Shown one piece after another: positions 32,309 through 42,393 of a DNA stretch of 64,000 nucleotides (positions within the stretch are counted from its first letter, which is position 1; every line of letters starts with the position of its first letter). The stretch covers positions 4,154,001 to 4,218,000 of the forward strand of contig NZ_JQMO01000003.1 in the NCBI RefSeq assembly GCF_000744785.1. Direction: 5' to 3'. The translations under genes and the position numbers were made by a program. This stretch comes from Kitasatospora azatica KCTC 9699 (GTDB lineage: Bacteria; Actinomycetota; Actinomycetes; Streptomycetales; Streptomycetaceae). The notes beneath the pieces were generated by a model, which was not told the DNA's origin, made no database searches, and saw only the letters and a list, made by a program, of their open reading frames with translations.

Positions 32309-33145
32309 CTAGGCCAGGGCCGGGTCGGCCGCGGTGGGGAGGAGCAGGACCGTCACCGCGTAGGCCGAGAAAGCGAGTGGCGGGTAGCCGAGGTATCCGG
32401 GCAGCGGCATCTCGAACAGGTGCGGCCAGGAGTTGACGTACGGGGTGTCGTAGACCCAGCGGTAGCCGGCCGAGCCGCCGTTCCACATCTCCCAGAAGAA
32501 TCCGCTGGTCAGCCCGGCCAGGGAGAGCACCACGAGCTCGCCCCACCGCCCGTGGGCCAGTTGCCCGAGCAGACTCGGGCGGCCGGTCCACAGGTTGACC
32601 GGGTCCAGCAGCAGGACGAATCCGCACCAGAGCAGCGGATAGGTCTGCCGGGGGAGGAGCAGCGGCACCGTGAGCGAGAGCAGGCCGGCCGCGGCGACGA
32701 TCCGCGGTCCGCGGTCGGTCAGCGGCAGCCGGACGCCGCGAAGGCCCGCCAGCCGGGGGAAGGAGCGGAAGAAGTCACGGGTCTCCCACAGGACCGGGAT
32801 CACGGTGGTGATCAGCACGCCCTGGACGAGGTCCCAGAGCAGCCGTGGATGGCGTTGGTGGGCCTGGTAGTGCCAGTTCTGCAGGACGTGGTTGTACAGC
32901 TCGTAGCAGAACCAGAAGGCGCAGGAGACCGGGAAGAGCAGCAGGAAGAGCCGTGGCCGCCCGGTCAGCAGGGAGGTGCCGGTGCGCAGCCGGACCAGGC
33001 CGTCGACCGTGATCAGGTAGCCCAGCCAGAGCGGCAGGAAGAGGTCCTCCGAGTACTGGTCGGCGACGGTCCAGTAGGCCGGCCAGGCGAGCGCGAGCAG
33101 CACCGGGCCCGCCACCAACTGCCAGTGGAGGCGGGCGCCGGGCAC
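32309..33145 (-). CDS. Polytopic membrane protein, function unknown
   Basis: A 278-residue protein with about seven membrane segments, including LVAGPVLLALAWPAYWTVA, LFLLLFPVSCAFWFCYELY, LLWCGFVLLLDPVNLW and AYAVTVLLLP. Near the C-terminus it has a conserved-looking aromatic and acidic block, GFFWEMWNGGSAGYRWVYDTPYV, then LFEMPLPGYLGYPPLAFSAYA, which could form a lipid-facing or binding surface. I do not recognise the family. The GTG at 33145 has no clear ribosome binding site. It starts 27 bases after the phosphoesterase-GH16 gene on the same strand, so they probably form an operon; it could help handle the product or substrate of that secreted enzyme. Confidence 0.75.
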   Translation of the reverse strand: MPGARLHWQLVAGPVLLALAWPAYWTVADQYSEDLFLPLWLGYLITVDGLVRLRTGTSLLTGRPRLFLLLFPVSCAFWFCYELYNHVLQNWHYQAHQRHPRLLWDLVQGVLITTVIPVLWETRDFFRSFPRLAGLRGVRLPLTDRGPRIVAAAGLLSLTVPLLLPRQTYPLLWCGFVLLLDPVNLWTGRPSLLGQLAHGRWGELVVLSLAGLTSGFFWEMWNGGSAGYRWVYDTPYVNSWPHLFEMPLPGYLGYPPLAFSAYAVTVLLLPTAADPALA

Positions 33146-33172
33146 CGAGTCGGAGCAGGAGTCGGACAGCGC

Positions 33173-35128
33173 TCAGTTCCAGACTCTGACGCTGCTGACG
33201 TAGACGTCCGCCTGCGCGCCGGTGGCGGGGGTGGTGCCGTCGGTGGCCGTCTCCGACTGGAGCACCCAGTGCATCGGGGTGTTCGGGACGAGCGTGTCGG
33301 AGTGGCCGATCAGCTGCCCGTCGAGGAGGAAGTCGCAGTGGTCGGCCCGCCAGTCGACCACCGTGGTGTGCCAGCCGCTGGCCACCGCTGCGCCGGTGGA
33401 GTAGCTGTCGAGGTCGTTGCCGGAGGAGCCGTTCTGGTGGTGCACGGCTGCGGTGATCTCGCTGTTCAGGCTGCCTTCGGGGAAGTCGATCTCCCCGTCG
33501 GTGGGCCAGTTGCCGCTGTCGGGCCAGAGCAGCCAGGCCAGTTTGAAGCCGGGCGTCGGGTCGACGGCCCGCCAGGTGATCTCGTAGCGGCCGTAGCTGC
33601 GGCCGCCGCCGGGTCCGTTCCCGCCCGCGATCTTCGGCAGGGGTGCGGCGACCAGGTTGCTGCCGTTCTCGTTGCGCATTCGCAGGTGCAGCGCGCCGTC
33701 GGCGATGCTGAGCACCTTGGACGGCGTGTAGCTGCCGTTGTGGGTGGTGTCCGGCGTGCCGTCCGGGTAGGCCCACCAGTTGCCGTCCACGGCGGCCGGC
33801 AGCCCGGTGCAGTGGGAGGTCAGGATGCTGCTCCGGTCGCCGCTGTCGCAGCCTGAGAAGCCACCCTCGGCGACCGGGGTGGTGAAGGTGTCGCTGAACA
33901 CCGGTGAGCCGGCCGGTGGCGCGGCGTCCGGCGCGGTCGGCGCGGCGCCGGTGAAGGCGGGCAGCCCCGGCAGGGCGGTCGCGGCGGCGCTGTCCGCCAG
34001 CGGCGCCAGCCCGTACCAGTCCTCGATGGTCCGCAGCACGCTGTCATGGGTGACGTGGCCCGACTGGACGAGCCCGGGGGTGATCCGCTGGCCGACCACC
34101 ACCAGGGGCACGGGCGCTGTCAGGTCGGTGTCGGAGCTGTTCTCGTCGGTGGTCAGGACGAGCACGCTGTTGTGCGTCTTCGCCCACTGGACGTAGCCGT
34201 CCAGGTGGTCCTTGAGCCAGCTGTCGCCCTGCTGGACGGTGCCGTCGTGCCAGTCGTTCTGGAGGTTCGGCACGACGTAGCTGACCTTGGGCAGGGCGGC
34301 GAAGTCGGTCGGCCAGGCCGTGAAGTCGTGCTGGGCGTTCTGCGACACGGCGTCGGTGAACTGGGCGAGCGGGTTGTGGCGGCAGGCGTAGTCCGGGTCG
34401 GCGGGCAGGCCCTCGAGGTAGCCGCCGACGGAGAGCCCGGCGCCGTCCAGGCGGGTCCCCAGATTGTCGGCCGCGAGGGAGACGCAGGTGTCCGAGCCGT
34501 CCTGTCCCTGGGTCGAGCCGCTGTAGAGGTCCAGGTAGTTGGGCAGCGAGGGGTGGCTCTTCCCGGTGTCGTTGGTGTAGGAAGTCCCCTGGGAGAAGAG
34601 CGAGTTGACATAGGGTGCGGCCGGGTTGCCGGTGATCTCGGCGAGCCCGTGGTTCTCCATGACCGCCACCACCACATGGTCGGGGCCGGTGGTGGTCGGC
34701 GGAGGTGGCGGTGTGGTGACGGTGAGGGTGGTGGCCGGCAGCGGGTGCCAGTGGCGGCCCAGCCGGTAGCTCGGGAAGATCTGGTAGGTGCCGGGCGCGA
34801 AGGACTCGGCCGCCGAGGTGAAGGTGTAGCCGGACGGGCAGATCTGCGGGGTGGTCGCCTCGCCGGGGAAGTCGAGGTTGTTGCCCGCGGCGTCCCGGAC
34901 GGCGACGGTGAACCTGCTCGGCGTGAAGCACGCGTCGCTGTGCACCCGGGCCGTGGCCTGAGCGCTCTGACCTGCCGTCAGCTCGGTCGGCGCCAGTGAG
35001 TCCAGGGTGACCGTGGGCCCGAACTGGGTGGTCCAGCCCGTGCAGGGGAGCAGGGCGGCCAGGCTGAGCAGTCCTGCGGCCGGCCCGCTGAGGCGTCTAC
35101 TTCTTCTCTTCTTCACGTTCGTGGTCAT
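33173..35128 (-). CDS. Secreted phosphoesterase fused to a GH16-like glycosidase domain
   Basis: A 651-residue exported protein. A twin-Arg-like N-terminus (KKRRSRRLSGPAAGLLSLAALLPCTGW) forms the signal; the LLPC sequence is not a standard lipobox. Residues about 38-145 look like a beta-sandwich. The phosphoesterase part (about 148-400) matches the acid phosphatase/phosphoesterase family: VVVAVMENHG (Glu158-Asn159), GKSHPSLPNYLDLYSGSTQG, and VLTTDENSSDTD for metal binding. Residues about 405-651 resemble GH16 beta-glucanases: the catalytic ExDxxE motif is Glu546-Ile-Asp548-Phe-Pro-Glu551. The ATG at 35128 is used; the frame is open far upstream but without signal-like sequence. The two-enzyme fusion is unusual. 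Cleavage of phosphorylated cell-surface glycans is a possible but untested role. Confidence 0.83.
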   Translation of the reverse strand: MTTNVKKRRSRRLSGPAAGLLSLAALLPCTGWTTQFGPTVTLDSLAPTELTAGQSAQATARVHSDACFTPSRFTVAVRDAAGNNLDFPGEATTPQICPSGYTFTSAAESFAPGTYQIFPSYRLGRHWHPLPATTLTVTTPPPPPTTTGPDHVVVAVMENHGLAEITGNPAAPYVNSLFSQGTSYTNDTGKSHPSLPNYLDLYSGSTQGQDGSDTCVSLAADNLGTRLDGAGLSVGGYLEGLPADPDYACRHNPLAQFTDAVSQNAQHDFTAWPTDFAALPKVSYVVPNLQNDWHDGTVQQGDSWLKDHLDGYVQWAKTHNSVLVLTTDENSSDTDLTAPVPLVVVGQRITPGLVQSGHVTHDSVLRTIEDWYGLAPLADSAAATALPGLPAFTGAAPTAPDAAPPAGSPVFSDTFTTPVAEGGFSGCDSGDRSSILTSHCTGLPAAVDGNWWAYPDGTPDTTHNGSYTPSKVLSIADGALHLRMRNENGSNLVAAPLPKIAGGNGPGGGRSYGRYEITWRAVDPTPGFKLAWLLWPDSGNWPTDGEIDFPEGSLNSEITAAVHHQNGSSGNDLDSYSTGAAVASGWHTTVVDWRADHCDFLLDGQLIGHSDTLVPNTPMHWVLQSETATDGTTPATGAQADVYVSSVRVWN

Positions 35129-35468
35129 ATCAGCCGGTTCCGGGCGAAACCCGGCGGCGTGCCTTCGCGGCTCGGTGGACCACCTGAAGAGCGCACTGGA
35201 CGCGAGTGAAGATCTCGCAAAAGTTGATCCCGATCTGATGAAGCGACGGTCACTGGACGTGATCATGCGTGGGTGTTTTGCGCCTTGATCGTCCTCTTCG
35301 GCTGATCTGCGCGGCCACGCTGTGGCATACGGGACTGATGTGACAGCTGATGCCACGGTGCCGCCGCATTGCTTCATTTGTTCGACGGCAATACCGTGCC
35401 CGGCGGCCACACCTCTTGTGCGGCCGGATGTCTGACGACTTGTTGACAAAACGTCATGGGGGCGAAGA
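35129..35468. other. Divergent intergenic region between phosphoesterase and RHS genes
   Basis: No gene is supported here. The DNA is lower in GC than its surroundings, as expected for two promoters. A dyad GTGGCAT/ATGCCAC (35322-35356) lies near the middle. TGACG and CGTCA arms (35432-35455) flank a TTGACA hexamer just upstream of the RHS start; that hexamer is too close to the start codon to be a normal -35 and may mark a regulator site. Confidence 0.4.
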
Positions 35469-38400
35469 GTGCGGTCATTGCCGCTCTGGTTTACCGGTAC
35501 CCGGGGAAGATCCCGGTACCGACGCGCAACAGTGCTGGTGGCTACGGTGGCGGCGATGTCGCTCGTCGCACCGCTGGCCGAGGCCGACTCGGTGGTCGGC
35601 GGATACCGCTACAAGGGCAAGGTGTGGGCGGCGGATCCGCTGCCGGCGCAGCCGAAGGTCAAGGGTCACCCGGCCGGTAGCACGGCGAAGCCGGCCGGGC
35701 CGGGCCTCAAGGGCGCGCGGGCGCTGAACCCGCACAAGTCGACCGCTCCGGCCTGGCCGGGCGCGTCCACCGCGACTGTCGACGTCGGCTCCGCCGGCAC
35801 CGGCCCGGTGTCCATCACGCCGGCGCCGGGCACGACCAAGCCGGCCGCCAACGCCGCAGCCGCAGACGGCGCCACGAGCAGCGCGCCCGCCGCGGTGCGG
35901 GTGGTGACGGCCGACCACGAGAAGGCGCAGGCCGCCAACGTCGACGGTCTGCTGCTCGGCCTGTCCCGGGCGGACGGCTCCGGCGGCGACGGACAGGTGT
36001 CGGTCTCCGTCGACTACTCCGCCATCGCCCAGGCGTACGGCGGTGGTTGGGCCTCGCGCCTGCACCTGGTGGCGATGCCGGCCTGTGCGCTGACGACTCC
36101 GCAGCTCGCCGAGTGCCGCACCCAGCAGCCGTTGGCCACCACCAACGACACCTCCTCGAACAAGCTGACCGCGACGGTCGCGCTGCCCGGCTCGGCGACG
36201 GTCAAGGCCTCGCTGCCGGCCGGCCAGGGCAAGGTCGTCCCGGCCGCACTGGTCAACTCCCAGCAGGCCGCGGTGACCGCCGCGAGCACCGCGAGCTCCG
36301 GCACCGCCGTGGCCGCCGTCTCCGGCATGTCCGGCTCGCAGGGCAACTACGGCACCACCTCGCTGTCGGCGTCCGGTTCCTGGTCCCAGTCGGGCTCGGG
36401 CGCGTTCAGCTACAACTACGCGATCCCGGTGCCGCCGTCGCTCGGCGGCACGGCTCCCGCAGTCGGCCTGTCCTACGACTCGCAGTCGGTGGACGGCGAG
36501 ACCTCGGCCCGCAACTCGCAGTCCTCCTGGCTGGGTGACGGCTGGTCCTACAGCCCCGGCTTCGTCGAGCGCTCCTACAAGTCCTGCTCCAACGACGGGA
36601 TCAAGGACTCGGGCGACCAGTGCTGGGCGGGCTGGAACGCGACCATCTCGCTGGGCTCGCACACCGGTCAGCTGGTGCGGGACGGCAGCGGCCAGTACCA
36701 CCTGCAGAACGACGACGGCACCAAGGTCGAGCTGCTGACCGGTGCGTCGAACGGCCTGTGGAACGGTGAGTACTTCAAGGTCACCACGACCGACGGCACC
36801 CAGTACTACCTGGGTCTGAACCACTCCCCGGGCACCACCTCCGACCCGGCGACCAACTCGGCCTGGGGCACGCCGGTCTACATGCCGAAGTCGGGCGACC
36901 CCTGCTACGACAGCAGCAAGGGCGACAAGTCCCAGTGCTCGGCCGAGCCGGGCTACCGCTTCAACCTCGACTTCGTGGTCGACGTGCACGGCAACGTGCA
37001 GCGCTACGACTGGGCGAACGAGACGAACTACTACAACATGGGCTACGGCCAGGTCGCCCAGTCCGGTGGCGGCGGCACGATGACCGCCTACACCCGTGGC
37101 GGCTACCTGACCCAGATCTCCTACGGCTACAAGCTGGCCGACGAGCAGGCCGGCCGTGACCCGGGCGCCAAGGTGGTCTTCACCACCGCGCAGCGCTGCG
37201 TGGTCTCCGACACCACCTGCCAGTACTCCAACCTGTCGAGCTCGACGGCGACGAACTGGCCGGACACCCCGTACGACCTCAACTGCACCGCAGGGATGGC
37301 CACCTCGGGCACCGGCAGCAACGTCTGCCAGGTCCCCGGTCCGTCCTTCTGGTCGACCTACCGGCTGAAGTCGATCAACACCTCGGTCAAGGTGGGCAAC
37401 TCCTGGCAGAACGTGGACTCCTGGGCGCTGACCCACCTGTTCTCGGACGCCGGCGGCACCATGGACCCGGTCACCGGCGCCACCGTCGACCCCAAGGACG
37501 CCGGTGCGCTGCAGTCGGTGATGTGGCTCTCGCAGATCCAGCACACCGGCCAGGACACCTCGGCGGGTGGCAGCGGCACCATCACCATGGACCCGGTCAC
37601 GTTCACCGGTATCGAGACCGACAACCGGGTGGACGGGCTGACCCCGGCGGCGCCGCCGCTGTTCCACCCGCGGATCTCGAGCATCCAGACCGAGACCGGT
37701 GAGTCGATCGCGGTGACCTACCGGGCGCCTGAGTGCTCGCGGGTGAACAACACCATGCCCGCCTCGGCCGACTCGGACACCATGGCCTGCTACCAGGTCT
37801 ACTGGAACACGCCGGGTGCCAAGGACCCGATCGCGGACTGGTTCCAGAAGACCCTGGTCTCCCAGGTCTCGGACAACGACGCCACCAAGGCCGGCTCCCC
37901 GGCGAAGATCACCAAGTACGCGTACTCCGGTGGCGCGGCCTGGCACCGCGACGACAACGAGCTGACGGACGACCAGTACCGCACCTGGAACGACTTCCGC
38001 GGCTTCCGCACCGTCACCACCACGACGGGCGCCGCCCCGGACCCGATCACCCAGACCACCGTCAACTACCTGCAAGGTATGGACGGGGACTACAAGGCCG
38101 ACGGAAGCAAGCGCTCGGTCAGCCTGACCGACTCCACCGGCGTCACCGTCGCCGACAGCAACTGGCTGGGCGGCACCCCGCAGGAGACCGACACCTACAC
38201 TCAGGCCGGCGGCAGCATCGTCGCCAAGTCGATCCCCGGCGCACCGGTCGCGACCACCACGGTCACCAGCTCGCGCACGGCCTGGACCTCCAAGACGCCG
38301 GCCCCGGCCACCCTGTCCACGCTGCCGGACCTGACGGCCCGTCGGACCCAGTCCACCTCGGCGCGTGAGCTGAGCCTGCTGGCCAACGGCAGCTGGCGCA

Positions 38401-41400
38401 CCACCAGCAGCAGCACCAGCTACGACAGCCAGGGCCGCCTGTACCAGCAGGACGACAAGGGCGACATCAGCGTTCCGTCCCAGGAGACCTGCACCACCAC
38501 CAGCTACGCGACCGCTCCGGCGGCCAACCCGATGATGCTGCTGTACCCGAGCGAGACCGTCGCGGTCTCCGGTGCCTGCGGCACGGCGGCGAGCGCCACC
38601 ACCACGATCAGCGACAAGCGGTACTTCTACGACGGCGACGGCACCGTCACCAACCCGGGCACGCTCGGCCAGATCGGCGCGAACGGTTCCACGCTCGGTC
38701 TGGTCACCGCCAGCCAGTCGGTGAAGAACTACGACGGCGGTGGGAACCCGGTCTTCCAGACCCTCGGCGCCGCGACCTACGACCAGTACGGCCGCAGCAC
38801 CAAGGCGGTGGACACCGCCGGCTCGGCGACCACCACCAGCTACCTGCCGGCCAGCGGCACGCTGCCCACCTCGGTCTCCACCAGCAATCCGCTGGGCTGG
38901 ACCACCAGCAGCACGATCGCCCCGGCCCGCAACCTGGTGACGCACTCGGTGGACGTCAACGGCCGGGTCACCGACAGCACCTACGACGCGCTCGGCCGGG
39001 TCAGCCAGACCTGGCTGCCCGGGCGCACCAAGGGCACCCAGTCGCCCGACAAGCAGTTCAGCTACGCGGTGCACGGCGCCGGCAGCAACCCGGACCCGTC
39101 CAGCGTGACCACGCAGTCGCTGCGCGAGGACAACTCGTACGGCAGCGCGGTGAGCATCTACGACGGTTTCCTGCAGCGGCGGCAGACCCAGGCGACCACG
39201 GCCGACAACAGCGCGGGCCGGCTGCTCTCCTCCGCCCACTACGACAGCCACGGCTGGCTGCACAGCAGCGTCGCCGCCTTCGTGGACACCACCACGGCGC
39301 CGGGCAGCACGCTCTTCGTCGAGGCGGAGAACACCGTCCCCTCGGAGACCGTCACCAGCTACGACGGCATGGGTCGCGGCATCAGCCAGACCCTGTACTC
39401 CAAGGCATCCCCGCTCTGGACGGCGACCAGCGCCTACCCGGGCGCGGACGAGGTCGACCGCACCCCGCAGGCGGGTGGCACGCCGACCTCGGTCTTCACC
39501 AACGCCCTCGGGCAGACCACCGCGCAGGTCGCGCACGGCGGTCCCGGCATCGGTGACGTGACGACCAGTTACACCTACACCCCGGCCGGTCAGACCGCCT
39601 CGATCAAGGACACCGCCGGCCACAGCTGGACGTACACCTACGATCTGCAGGGCCGCAAGACCGCGCAGACCGACCCGGACACCGGCAGCACGCTCACCGG
39701 CTACGACCAGCTGGGCAACACCGCGTCCGTCACGGACGGCCGCGGCCAGGTGCTCTCGTTCACCTACGACCTGTTCGGTCGCAAGACCGGAGAGTACGCG
39801 GGCACCAGCACCACGGACCAGACCAAGCAGCTCGCCGGCTGGTCCTACGACACGCTGGCCAAGGGATACCCGACCTCGGCCATCCGCTATGTCGGTGGCT
39901 CGAGCACCGGCGGCAGCGCCTACACCCAGACGGTGGCCGGCTACACCGCCGCCTACCAGCCCACCGGTTCGACGGTCACCATCCCGGCGGCCGAGAAGCA
40001 GCTGGCGGGCACCTACACGGTGAGCGCCAAGTACACGCCGAACACCGGGCTGCTCTCCGACAACATCTTCGGCACCGAGGGCAGCCTGCCCTCAGAGGAC
40101 ATCGGCTTCGGCTACAACCTGCAGGGCGGCCTGGTCGCCACCGGCTCGGACACCACCCCGTACCTGGACGTGGTGTCGTACAGCCCGCTGGGCCGGGTCC
40201 TGCAGTCGACCTACGGGGTGCTCGGCAAGCAGCTGCGCACCGCGCAGACCTACGACGACGCCACCGGGCGACTGACCACCAACCGGGTCTCGCTGCAGAC
40301 GGCGACGACCAATCCGATCTCGGCCACCACCTACGGCTACGACCCCTCGGGAAACCTCACCAGCACGAGCGAGCTGCAGTCCTCCGGCGGCACCGACCAG
40401 GTCTTCGACACCCAGTGCTTCCAGTACGACGGCCTCAGGCGGCTGACCACGGCGTGGACCGACACCGCCGGCCAGTCCAGCGCGACGGCCGGTCAACTGG
40501 CGCACTGCAACTCGGCGAGCCCGGCCCCGGCGAAGATCGGCGGTCCGGCCCCCTACTGGCAGAGCTGGCAGTACAACCTGCTCGGTGACCGGGTGCAGCA
40601 GGTCAAGCACGACGTCACCGGCAACACCGCCAAGGACGTCACGCAGACCAGCAGCTACCCGACCGGCGGCGCGCAGCCGAACACGGTCAGCTCCGTCACC
40701 ACCACCGGACCGACCGGTACCAGCGTCCAGACCCCGCACTACGACGCGGCCGGCAACACCAAGGACCGCGCCACCACCGGTGTCGGCGCCGGCAGCCAGA
40801 CCTTCAGCTACGACGAGGAGGGCCGCACCAAGTCCGTCTCCACCACCGTGGGCACGGGCACCGCGCAACAGACCAGCTACCTCTACGACGCCAACGGCAA
40901 CCTGCTGATCCAGCGCGGGCCGGGCAGCACCCTGCTCTACCTGTTCAACGGGGCCGAGCTGCTCACCCTGACCGGAACCGCCGTCACCGGCCAGCGGTAC
41001 TACACCAACCCTGACGGCACGGTCATCTGCCGGTCCAGCAACGGCACGGTGAACTACCTTCCGGCGACCAGGCAGCGGACCGCGCAGCTCCAGGTCGATG
41101 CCAAGACCCTGACCGTCACCCGGCGCGCCTTCGACCCCTACGGCAACCCCCGTGGGACCGTCCCCGGCACCTGGGCGGACAACAGCGGCTACCTCGGTCA
41201 GCCGACCGACCCGACCACCGGGCTCGACCTGCTCGGCGCCCGCCACTACGACCCGGCCCTGGGCCGGTTCCTGACCGCCGACCCGCTGCTGGAGACCGAC
41301 GATCCCAACCAGATCGGCGGCTACACCTACGCCGGCGACAACCCCAGCACCGGTAGCGACCCCACCGGCCTGTCCTGGTACAACGACTGGGACGACTTCA

Positions 41401-42392
41401 CGGACGCCGTGCACAGCGGTGCCAACGAGGTCGGCACTTTCATCGGCGGCGTCGGCGACTCGGTGATCGGAGTCCCCTACGCGTGGGGGGTCAACACCGC
41501 CTCTGACTGCTGGAACGGCTTCGCCGACTTCTGGAACAGCAACCTGGACGACCCGCTGGGCGTCCTGCAGATGGCGCACCTCGGCCACACCGGCCACGTC
41601 GACGAGCACCCGCTCGCCGACCTGTTCAACATGGACACCAACTCGACCGCCTACCAGGCGGGTGAGTGGACCGGCACCGTGGTGGGCCTGGTCGCCGACG
41701 GCGTCACCGTGTTCAAGGCGGCCAGCGCCGGCATCAAGGCGATCCGCGGGATCAAGGCGATCGACGAGGCCGGCGGCATCATCAACTGGGTCAAGCGCCT
41801 GGTCACCGACGACAAGCCGCACCCGACGACGCCCAAGGTCGAGCCGCCCGCACCGCCCACGGTCAAGCCCACCGATCCCGGCGCCGGCACCGGCAAGCCC
41901 GGGGCCGGAAGCGGTGCCAAGCCTGGCGGCGACGGTCCCCAGCCCGGCACCGGCGGTGCCTACGGCGATCCCTCGCCCGGCCACCCTCGGGTCACCGGCG
42001 ACGGTGTCGAGTCGACCCTGGACGGCGCCAACCCCGGCGGGCACACCGACAACTGCGCCGCCTGCGCGGCTGCCGGCGACAACCGGATGGCCGGCGGCAC
42101 CCTGGTGGCCTGGAACAGCGGGATCACCTACACCACCGACGTGGAAAACTACTTCGGGCGAGTGTTCTACTACACCGAGGGGGTCAAGGACATCCGGCAG
42201 CAGATGACCGCGCTGGGCTACGGTGCCCGCGGCGTCATCTTCGCCGAGAACGACGCCTCGGAGATCGGCCACTTCTTCAACGTCGTCAACGACGGCGGCC
42301 GGATCAAGTTCCTGGACTACCAGTCCGAGTCCTACGCGAACCTCGGCACCTGGGACCGCTTCTACCTGATGGTGACCCATGGAGACTACTGA
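35469..42392 (+). CDS. Secreted RHS polymorphic toxin with papain-fold (glutamine deamidase) C-terminus
   Basis: A 2307-residue exported protein. The signal peptide has an Arg pair and hydrophobic core (ATVLVATVAAMSLVAPLAEA). YD/RHS repeats fill the middle (for example YDAAGNT, FDPYGNPRG, YDANGNLL), ending in the RHS core block GLDLLGARHYDPALGRFLTADP and, about residue 1964, DPTGL, after which the variable toxin begins. A Gly/Pro-rich linker (about 2120-2170) leads to the tip: Cys2196 and Cys2199 (DNCAACAAAG), His2268 (GHFFNVV) and Asp2283 with Gln2285 (LDYQSE), the pattern of papain-fold toxin deamidases (Tox-PL group). The GTG start has only a weak GGGGGCGAAG site. The next gene is a likely immunity gene. 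Confidence 0.9.
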   Translation: MRSLPLWFTGTRGRSRYRRATVLVATVAAMSLVAPLAEADSVVGGYRYKGKVWAADPLPAQPKVKGHPAGSTAKPAGPGLKGARALNPHKSTAPAWPGASTATVDVGSAGTGPVSITPAPGTTKPAANAAAADGATSSAPAAVRVVTADHEKAQAANVDGLLLGLSRADGSGGDGQVSVSVDYSAIAQAYGGGWASRLHLVAMPACALTTPQLAECRTQQPLATTNDTSSNKLTATVALPGSATVKASLPAGQGKVVPAALVNSQQAAVTAASTASSGTAVAAVSGMSGSQGNYGTTSLSASGSWSQSGSGAFSYNYAIPVPPSLGGTAPAVGLSYDSQSVDGETSARNSQSSWLGDGWSYSPGFVERSYKSCSNDGIKDSGDQCWAGWNATISLGSHTGQLVRDGSGQYHLQNDDGTKVELLTGASNGLWNGEYFKVTTTDGTQYYLGLNHSPGTTSDPATNSAWGTPVYMPKSGDPCYDSSKGDKSQCSAEPGYRFNLDFVVDVHGNVQRYDWANETNYYNMGYGQVAQSGGGGTMTAYTRGGYLTQISYGYKLADEQAGRDPGAKVVFTTAQRCVVSDTTCQYSNLSSSTATNWPDTPYDLNCTAGMATSGTGSNVCQVPGPSFWSTYRLKSINTSVKVGNSWQNVDSWALTHLFSDAGGTMDPVTGATVDPKDAGALQSVMWLSQIQHTGQDTSAGGSGTITMDPVTFTGIETDNRVDGLTPAAPPLFHPRISSIQTETGESIAVTYRAPECSRVNNTMPASADSDTMACYQVYWNTPGAKDPIADWFQKTLVSQVSDNDATKAGSPAKITKYAYSGGAAWHRDDNELTDDQYRTWNDFRGFRTVTTTTGAAPDPITQTTVNYLQGMDGDYKADGSKRSVSLTDSTGVTVADSNWLGGTPQETDTYTQAGGSIVAKSIPGAPVATTTVTSSRTAWTSKTPAPATLSTLPDLTARRTQSTSARELSLLANGSWRTTSSSTSYDSQGRLYQQDDKGDISVPSQETCTTTSYATAPAANPMMLLYPSETVAVSGACGTAASATTTISDKRYFYDGDGTVTNPGTLGQIGANGSTLGLVTASQSVKNYDGGGNPVFQTLGAATYDQYGRSTKAVDTAGSATTTSYLPASGTLPTSVSTSNPLGWTTSSTIAPARNLVTHSVDVNGRVTDSTYDALGRVSQTWLPGRTKGTQSPDKQFSYAVHGAGSNPDPSSVTTQSLREDNSYGSAVSIYDGFLQRRQTQATTADNSAGRLLSSAHYDSHGWLHSSVAAFVDTTTAPGSTLFVEAENTVPSETVTSYDGMGRGISQTLYSKASPLWTATSAYPGADEVDRTPQAGGTPTSVFTNALGQTTAQVAHGGPGIGDVTTSYTYTPAGQTASIKDTAGHSWTYTYDLQGRKTAQTDPDTGSTLTGYDQLGNTASVTDGRGQVLSFTYDLFGRKTGEYAGTSTTDQTKQLAGWSYDTLAKGYPTSAIRYVGGSSTGGSAYTQTVAGYTAAYQPTGSTVTIPAAEKQLAGTYTVSAKYTPNTGLLSDNIFGTEGSLPSEDIGFGYNLQGGLVATGSDTTPYLDVVSYSPLGRVLQSTYGVLGKQLRTAQTYDDATGRLTTNRVSLQTATTNPISATTYGYDPSGNLTSTSELQSSGGTDQVFDTQCFQYDGLRRLTTAWTDTAGQSSATAGQLAHCNSASPAPAKIGGPAPYWQSWQYNLLGDRVQQVKHDVTGNTAKDVTQTSSYPTGGAQPNTVSSVTTTGPTGTSVQTPHYDAAGNTKDRATTGVGAGSQTFSYDEEGRTKSVSTTVGTGTAQQTSYLYDANGNLLIQRGPGSTLLYLFNGAELLTLTGTAVTGQRYYTNPDGTVICRSSNGTVNYLPATRQRTAQLQVDAKTLTVTRRAFDPYGNPRGTVPGTWADNSGYLGQPTDPTTGLDLLGARHYDPALGRFLTADPLLETDDPNQIGGYTYAGDNPSTGSDPTGLSWYNDWDDFTDAVHSGANEVGTFIGGVGDSVIGVPYAWGVNTASDCWNGFADFWNSNLDDPLGVLQMAHLGHTGHVDEHPLADLFNMDTNSTAYQAGEWTGTVVGLVADGVTVFKAASAGIKAIRGIKAIDEAGGIINWVKRLVTDDKPHPTTPKVEPPAPPTVKPTDPGAGTGKPGAGSGAKPGGDGPQPGTGGAYGDPSPGHPRVTGDGVESTLDGANPGGHTDNCAACAAAGDNRMAGGTLVAWNSGITYTTDVENYFGRVFYYTEGVKDIRQQMTALGYGARGVIFAENDASEIGHFFNVVNDGGRIKFLDYQSESYANLGTWDRFYLMVTHGDY

Positions 42393-42393
42393 C

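Noticed and set aside
35443..35448. TTGACA as the -35 box of the RHS promoter
   Set aside because: It lies only about 20 bases before the GTG start, so the matching -10 would fall inside the coding start.
35475..39623. A 1382-codon open frame on the - strand opposite the RHS gene
   Set aside because: It is an antisense shadow of a high-GC gene; the RHS frame explains the codon pattern and has clear repeats, while the antisense product is Arg/Gly/Val-rich without domains.
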